A stretch of 64,000 bases of DNA, from NCBI GenBank assembly GCA_016806645.1, contig JACSYO010001581.1, positions 636,001 through 700,000 on the forward strand. The letters run 5' to 3'. The notes beneath the pieces are model-generated. The model ran no database searches, was not told where the DNA came from, and saw only the letters and a list, made by a program, of their open reading frames with translations. This document shows positions 57,787 through 64,000 of this stretch, in pieces. Position 1 is the first letter of the stretch, and the number at the start of each line of letters is the position of its first letter. Origin of the DNA: Ophiodon elongatus. Taxonomy: Eukaryota > Chordata > Actinopteri > Perciformes > Hexagrammidae. The translations under genes were made by a program, and so were the position numbers.

Positions 57787-57787
57787 T
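57744..57787. repeat. (CA)n microsatellite, imperfect start
   Basis: GACACACACATACAC leader then about 13 pure CA units. Confidence 0.95.
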
Positions 57788-58940
57788 AAGAGTTGTTCAG
57801 AACATGCACGTCTCGCACTTTTCACTTGAATGATTTTTGATGGACTTTTACTGTGAGGGAATGTACCAACGTTCCAAATTAGATTAAAGTTTTCACATTT
57901 CCAAATCACACCGAAAATATAGAAAAGTTTCATTTGTGTCCCTTTTTTTCAGAAACACGCCCATGATTCCTTGAGGTAACACTAAGAACAACAGAGTTCT
58001 TTTCTAAATGACACGTTCAGCTACCACTGAGGGCAGGAACAAGTGCTTTGAACACCACTGTCAGAAGTACGGGGGGAAAACTTGTGTTCTTTATAAATGG
58101 CTGGAGCTTAACTGTACCAGAGCATGTATCCCAGGACTGCATGCTCCGCTCTTCCGGTTAGAACATGACATGTGTGCACGCCCACAAATCATGTGCAGTG
58201 TGCACATTCGTCAGCTCCAGTGCATGTATGAACCGCTTCCTGTGAACCCTTGTGCATATGTCTGTCCACTCACTAAGCTAACTACTAACCACTAACTACT
58301 AATTTGGGAGTGTTAAACATGTAATGACTAGCAGAGTGAATGTCATCCAAGAGTGAGGACTTCTGCGTAACATACTGCGAATGCTATTCTGCATACCAAG
58401 CTGACCCTGCTCGGTTGGTTTCATACATCCTAGCCTGCGTGTTTTCTCCTTTCTCCTTTCTCTTGTATCTGGATTGCAGGTCTGTCTGTATGAGTGAAGT
58501 CTACAAAGAACTGCAAAATAGCATTGTCTGCTGCGTGTGCTCAGCTCCTAAACAGACCGTAAGCACTGGCTGGAGTGTTTTGCCAGACATAACACACATC
58601 CTTTCATTCCACCTGGGTATTATAACTTCCCCCTATGCGCATCCCTTTTGAAAAACCCCAGACTTCAATTATCCATCCAGCATTGGCAAGGTGTCAATGA
58701 TGAACCCAGCGGTGACATCCGCAACTTTCCACGCTGTTCTTTAATGATGAATAGATGCAGATTATATTTCTTTTTGTGTTATTTCTTCTCTGCTGTCATC
58801 CTCACCTAACACCCCCCCCCCACCCACCCACCACCACCACCACCTATCAAGGTAAAAGAAGGTGCATGTTGAAATCCCTAACAGCTCAGAGCGGTGCATA
58901 ATCTTGAGTTAGTGGTTGTGTGGATGCAGTATTGACAGGC

Positions 58941-58941
<1 letters not shown>
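57788..58941. other. non-coding stretch, nothing recognised
   Basis: No gene. A C run and CCACCA repeats lie at 58810-58845. Confidence 0.5.

Positions 58942-59004
<63 letters not shown>
58942..59004. repeat. (TC)n microsatellite, about 31 units
   Basis: Pure TC, then a short GT run (59010-59020). Confidence 0.98.
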
Positions 59005-59009
<5 letters not shown>

Positions 59010-60609
59010 TGTGTGTGTGTAGCTTTTGGCAGACTCCCCTCTTAGTCTCCAGGTTTAGCAGCAGGAAACGGCGAGATGCTTCAGCATACTTACCACTATA
59101 ACAATCAGGGGGGTGGTGGGTGTGGGGGTAACGTTGCAGGAGGTTTTTCGGCTGAAAATACAGCATCCGCTGCCTTTGTTGGGCGATAAGGGAAAGGTGG
59201 AGGGTGGAGGTGCGGGGGTGGGGGTGGGGTGGGGGGGATACATGCACACAAGGAACGATCTTGGGAGCTGAACAAATTTGAGAACGGCATTATGGGTTGG
59301 TAAACACGGATGCCATAAGAGGCTGCAGGATTTGCCGTTTTCCCATTTTCTTTTTTCCGGAGGGCTAGAGTGCGAGGCACAATGACGAGATGGAGGTGGT
59401 GTGAATGGAGAGATGGAATGAGACAGACTAAATAAAAGGCAGGAGAAGAAAGAAAGGGAGAAAGGAGACATGAAAGTGTAGGGGGGTGGAATGGGACAGT
59501 GAAAGTAAAGGGTGAGGCAAAAGGCACGAGAGAGGAGCATATGAAGAAAGAGCAGAGAGGTTTCCAAGCTCATAATGAAAGTGGAATTCAGCGCTCCTCA
59601 TTACCCTTTTGCTCACCTCCAGACCCACAAGTCACTCCTCGGTGGATTTGAGTCGTCCTGCTCAAAAGGTTTGGCTTCTGGTTGCAGCTAGTTGTCTCAA
59701 AACTGCTTTAATAATCCTGAATTCACATCAAAAGGACGATGCCTACATACATGTTTAAGTTGCAGCTTTCAGGAGGCAAAAAACAAGGATATATATAGGA
59801 GTAACCCTGCATAGTTGGTTAATGGACAATTCCTTCTAAATAGCCTGATTTGACTGACAATCTCAAGGTTGAATCATCTCAGTGGCGGGGAACTGTCTGT
59901 AGAGTCTTTAATGAGCTCACCCAACAAGCTGTACATAAACCAAATTCCAGAGACCTCGTTTGTGTGGTCTTTACCAAATGATAGATTGGTTGAGAATGTG
60001 GCTTTGGAACAGGATCATTACACTCTGGCTATACAGAGGTGCCGAATGTCTGATTTTATGTAGAACTGCCTGGTTTCTGTTTTTTTGGTTATAAAGAATG
60101 ACATATAGCCTATTTTGGTATAAATGTCAGCCTGTTATTAATACTGTTCATGAAAATTTGAAAATAATTCATTTGCTTTCAATCGATCTCCTCAGTATGC
60201 ATGAATAAATCACCATGCTGACTAAGTTGGACTACCCAAATTTGCGAACCATTGGATCTTTGCCACAGCCTCAGAATGGCTAAATAACAACAACTTAAGG
60301 CTAATGTTTCAAAATCAAATAACACATTTATTAATCAGAGCACTCACGTGAAGAACGTAGCTCTATCAGAGCGCTTGGTATTTTTGAATCCATGAAAGAT
60401 TATTTTTAAATCAGCAGAGGGCGGAGTCTAGAAACAGCTGTTTGCGACTTTCCTGTCGTTTCCCTTCGGTCTGTAAATTGCTAGAAAACTAATTAGGACA
60501 GGAAGTTCTATTTACAGCCACGAAAAGCAAGCAAGCTAAGAAACCATCTCCCAAGCTTTATTGACCTAGTAGGTGTGCACATACAAGGAATTAGACTCAA
60601 TTTGTTTGC
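59005..60609. other. non-coding stretch with G-rich and GA-rich parts
   Basis: 59100-59240 is G-rich with GGGGGTGGGG runs. 59385-59570 is GA-rich. The long Pro/Ser-rich minus-strand frames there follow from composition. No gene. Confidence 0.45.
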
Positions 60610-60960
60610 ATCTCTCTCAATGTTCTTATACAGAAATAGAAATAGAAATAACAACTTGGAACAAGGACAACAAAGCTAGACAGAAGAATTGACAGGCCTG
60701 ATATGTACACAGGTAATGAATACAAGGTGTAAATATAAACATGATATAAAAAGCAATAATAACCAACAATAAAATGAGAATTACAGGTCTATAACAATTC
60801 ATGTGTTCTGTAAGTTTGAAATAACTGTTCCAGTCTTGTTTGGTGGCCGATCCACACCACACAGTGAAGGATGGCAGAGAACAGACTTGATGATTGTAGA
60901 ATAGAACTGGATCAGCAGCTCTGGAGGAAGGTGGATCTTCTCCCCTCTCTCTGTCCCTCG
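60610..60960 (-). pseudogene. LINE C-terminal and 3' fragment
   Basis: On the minus strand from about 60950 the translation reads HLPPELLIQFYSTIIKSVLC, and after a frame change FTVWCGSATKQDWN. This matches the 'LPPELL.QFY..II.SVL..S..VWFGSATKQD..RLQR' block found at the C-terminal end of many fish LINE proteins. The protein match ends there and an AT-rich 3' region follows to about 60610. It is a 5'-truncated, frameshifted remnant. The exact clade is uncertain. Confidence 0.65.
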
Positions 60961-62736
60961 ACCTCTGCTTCGTTTCACAAACGCACAACAAACAGCGCTG
61001 ACCATTATTCTGAAACAACAGCGGTTGACTCATGCATCTCGGTTGATTGTACTCTTTTTATACAGATACATGAATCTTAAATAGAGCGGGCAATGAGCCA
61101 AAAAAAGAAAAGAAAACATGATTAGATGATCAGTCAACGATAGGCCAGACTTGACCCATCAGATTTGATTATACAAATTTAATGCGAATGAAATATTTCT
61201 AACAAAAATCTGATTCCAAAAATGAAAGAAAGTTTTTGTGAATAACTAACTAATATATTGTCAATAATTGTCAACCAACAAATAATTATGTTTAAATTTG
61301 TATTGATAATCTAACCTGCAGGGGCTTCCCCTTGTTTATGCAGGCTTGTTGTTATTTGTTTTATGAAATGCCTGATGAAGGTCTCCAAAACATAGCTATT
61401 AAATACAGTTAGCAGTTTGGCTAACTCATCAATTATCTCATGTCGCCTTCCTCTTTGAATACAGGTACATGAGTACGATGCAAACGAAAAAACAAAAAAT
61501 ATAATAATAAAATAAAACATAGACTATCAGCACTATCGCTGTATTTTGTTTATTTCCCTGCAATATCCACTATCACTATCCATAAAAGTGTACTTACTAT
61601 ATTTATTCAGAGGTTTCCCCCAAAATAACCTGTAAGTGGAACAATAATTAAACTTTTGGGTTTTCAGGTCAACAAAGAAGGGTAATTTACACAAAGACGC
61701 TGATAAAAATGTTTAACTGCATAGATTTCTGTCCATAAGGACCAACGCTGAAATCGTCAGAAAAATTCAAGGAACGGCAAGAGAGTCGATTTATGACCAA
61801 ATTACCAACCAGCTACATGATCGCAGTGTAATCCGAAGCTGCCGCCTATACACTCTAACAAAACACCACCCAACCCCTCGTCCAAACAATCTCCGGTTGT
61901 GTGCTACATTTGTGAAAGGGATACTTCGGACAAGGACCTGATTCTCTGGATATTGTCTGGAATTTCATATGAGGAAACGGCAATACTGTGAAATATCATC
62001 AATGAGTTATGCTTGTTATCAACATGTGGCATCCACTTGTGTTACTCAGATTGTTTTAATCTACAGCAAAACTAAAAAGCTTTGGCCCTAGTCATACTGT
62101 AGATATATTTACAGAGTTTTATAATAAGACCTTGTTTTTTGGCTTCACTTTTCCAATAAGTGGCACCTCGCAAGTGTAATCAGAATAAAAAAATTGTTTT
62201 CGCTTTTCAAACCACAGATTGTTTTTCAATGTCAAATGTTTTGCACTGTATTTCCCATACAGGCACAAAACGGTAATGTCTAGCTAATGTAGCCAAATAG
62301 TGTCAAGAGGGAGTCACACTTTATTCACTGAAGACATGAAGGGAAAACAAGTCCATCCATCCAGCCTTCAACAGCAACTTTGCAGGTCAGATGACACCTA
62401 TTCAGCAAAGGCACTGGAGAACCTTCTAACCTGAGCTCATCTGTATTACACCTAGCAAACTATTGTTTGAACACACAGAGTGTGGTGGAGCCTCGATAGC
62501 CGCTTCGAAGCTTCAAACTATTCGGTTCAGTCCTACACATTTCATAGTTTGTTCTGTACTTTTTTTTAACTTGTGTGAAATTTGAAGCGGTTCACTCATC
62601 CCATATGAATTGCCAATTTGCGCTGGGATGTCTCTCAGCAAAAAGTATTTTCCAGATGAACTGGAAAGTGCGCAAACCATCCTGCTTTTGGTTAATTTAA
62701 CTTAAAACAAATCTACTTTAATTTATCAAGCGAAGC
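60961..62736. other. non-coding stretch, nothing recognised
   Basis: AT-rich. 61320-61400 has a 'CCTGATGAAGG' word often seen in fish repeats. No gene or bounded element. Confidence 0.45.
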
Positions 62737-63040
62737 CGGGTATTGCATGTTCTCCCAGTGTCAGCATTGGTTCTCTCCAGGTTCTCTGTCTTCCTCCTAC
62801 AGCCCAAAGAAATGCAACTTAGGTTAATTGATAACTCTAAATTTCCCGTAGGTGTGAATGTGAGTGTGAATGTTTGTCTGTCTCTATATCTCTGCCCTGC
62901 GATGAACTGGCGACCTTTTCCAGGGTGTACCCTGCCTTCGCCCAATGTCAGCTGGGATCGGCTCCAGCGCCCCGCGACCCTAAAAAGGATAAGCGGTTCG
63001 GATAATGGATGGATGGATGGATGGATAATGGATGGATGGA
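62737..63040 (+). mobile_element. GATG-tailed teleost retroelement 3' end
   Basis: The ordered words 'TGTTCTCCCAGTGTCAGC', 'GGTTCTCTCCAGGTTCTC', 'CTTCCTCCTACAG', 'TTAGGTTAATTGATAACTC', 'TGTGAATGTGAGTGTGAATG', 'CTGCGATGAACTGGCGACC', 'CAGGGTGTACCCTGCC', 'TCAGCTGGGATCGGCTCCAG' and 'GGATAAGCGG' end in ATGGATGG repeats. This is one of the most widespread fish repeats. It carries no open frame of its own. Its GGATAAGCGG-ATGGATGG end is shared with the Rex3 copy at 13530-13564. Confidence 0.85.
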
Positions 63041-63041
63041 T
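63002..63041. repeat. (GGAT)n tail with an AATGG interruption
   Basis: ATGGATGGATGGATGG, ATAATGG, ATGGATGGATG: the simple-sequence 3' tail of the preceding element. Confidence 0.93.
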
Positions 63042-63738
63042 GTCTCAAGAGCTTTGCAGGTAATCACACACTTTGAGGTATTGCTTTCAAAGTTTTTTTC
63101 ACTTTGACTTGGCACTGATCGACTGTGAACATAATTTCCTTCTCCTCCAGTTTATCTCAAATAACTTTATTAACGTCTTTTATTTTTATGGACTTCATTA
63201 AGCATAGTCTGTATGTTCTCTATGGCCCTGACTTACAGCAAACATGGGACTTCTGGGAAGTCCAAGTCAGTCTTCTCCAACTCTAGTTAATTTGTCTTTT
63301 ACCTGTGTCCATCTTCACAAATGCAGACTGTGTTTTCGTTAATACAATTGGGTCGAATTCTGTTGTCAATGCAATTGTAATGCACTAGGGTCCTCTTGTC
63401 AGCCATCTCGGACCCGTTGTTTTGGTCGGCACCAGAGTACGATTACTGAATTCACAATTACCCAAGTGAACCGCACCGGCGGTTAACCAATGCCGGAGTT
63501 TGATTAAAACGGACTAAATATTGGCTCGTGAAAGAGCCCTCAGACCTGGGCTATGACAGACTCCTCTTTTCAGACGCACCATCAAGAGTTGTGCAGCCTG
63601 CATTCCCCATCATGCAGCAGTAAAGGCCACATCATTTAATTTTTCTATGGCTGTGTTATTTGTCTAGCTGCAGTGTGCACTGTTCGATGACTTAATGTTT
63701 ACAACTGTTGGCTCATGTGTAATAGGTCAGAATATAGT
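63042..63738. other. non-coding stretch with a suspected old repeat
   Basis: No gene. 63370-63560 contains 'TGCACTAGGGTCCTCTTG', 'AACCGCACCGGCGG' and 'GAAAGAGCCCTCAGACC' words that recall a fish DNA-transposon family, but no ends were found. Confidence 0.35.
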
Positions 63739-63760
63739 GTATATATATATATATATATAT
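63739..63760. repeat. (TA)n microsatellite
   Basis: About 11 TA units. Confidence 0.93.
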
Positions 63761-64000
63761 GATGTTTAAAGGTACACAGAATGGATTTGAAGATAGAGGT
63801 AAATCTCTGTGCAGCCAGAAGTCTTTAATCTGCAGCGCTTGCGTCTGTTGTGATCTTGATTTGTTCCGGTCTCCTACTTGACTTGGATCTTCTTTAAAGC
63901 TTGTCTTAGAATTGACTTGATATTCTTCTCGACAGATATACGTGCAAAACAACTGACTGAGTTTAAAGCATTAATTTGTACTAGTAAGAAGAAGCACATA

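Noticed and set aside
59055..59573. 172-codon minus-strand frame
   Set aside because: Pro/Ser/Leu-rich translation of GA-rich and G-rich DNA, with another long frame overlapping it. No family features.

Overview
This 64 kb window looks like non-coding DNA from a ray-finned (teleost) fish chromosome, probably a percomorph-type fish. Support comes from the very high density of long (CA)n/(GT)n tracts, a Rex3 non-LTR retrotransposon, a DIRS-type tyrosine-recombinase retroelement, a tRNA-derived SINE, and several dispersed repeats I recognise from fish genomes. No host protein-coding exon, tRNA gene, rRNA gene, CRISPR array or bacterial-type operon could be supported. The long open frames are microsatellite or minisatellite translations, or pieces of retroelements.

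Layout. 0-11.8 kb: mostly unique sequence with a tRNA-derived SINE near 3.7-4.0 kb, two members of one dispersed repeat (1.28-1.43 and 7.25-7.43 kb), one copy of another (0.96-1.24 kb), GC-rich blocks (8.8-9.1 kb) and a purine-rich tract with G runs (10.0-10.3 kb). 11.85-13.57 kb: a Rex3 retrotransposon whose 5' half is inverted relative to its 3' half and which is bounded by an exact 9-bp target duplication. 14-30 kb: microsatellites, a 63-unit 12-bp minisatellite with a 120-bp higher-order repeat (25.15-25.91 kb), and old repeat fragments. 30.6-33.1 kb: a hAT-type non-autonomous element with an 8-bp target duplication and an internal 14-bp minisatellite, followed by a decayed LINE interrupted by another dispersed repeat. 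37.65-38.05 kb: a TTAA-flanked MITE, followed by a 190-bp CT tract. 44.3-47.1 kb: a decayed DIRS-like element (gag-like zinc motif, RT/RNase H tail, tyrosine recombinase, then an inverted repeat). 47.7 kb: the 3' end of another LINE. 54.1-54.5 kb: a cluster of three CA arrays. 56.0-56.3 kb: a degenerate minisatellite next to an ATTA-rich block that resembles a developmental enhancer. 60.6-61.0 and 62.7-63.0 kb: a LINE C-terminal/3' fragment on the minus strand and a GATG-tailed repeat.

Overall this reads as a gene desert or very long intron. It combines layered transposon insertions, heavy simple-repeat expansion and a few blocks whose motif content suggests cis-regulatory DNA. The regulatory suggestions are inference only; cross-species alignment would decide them. 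No genes in the window can be said to act together.
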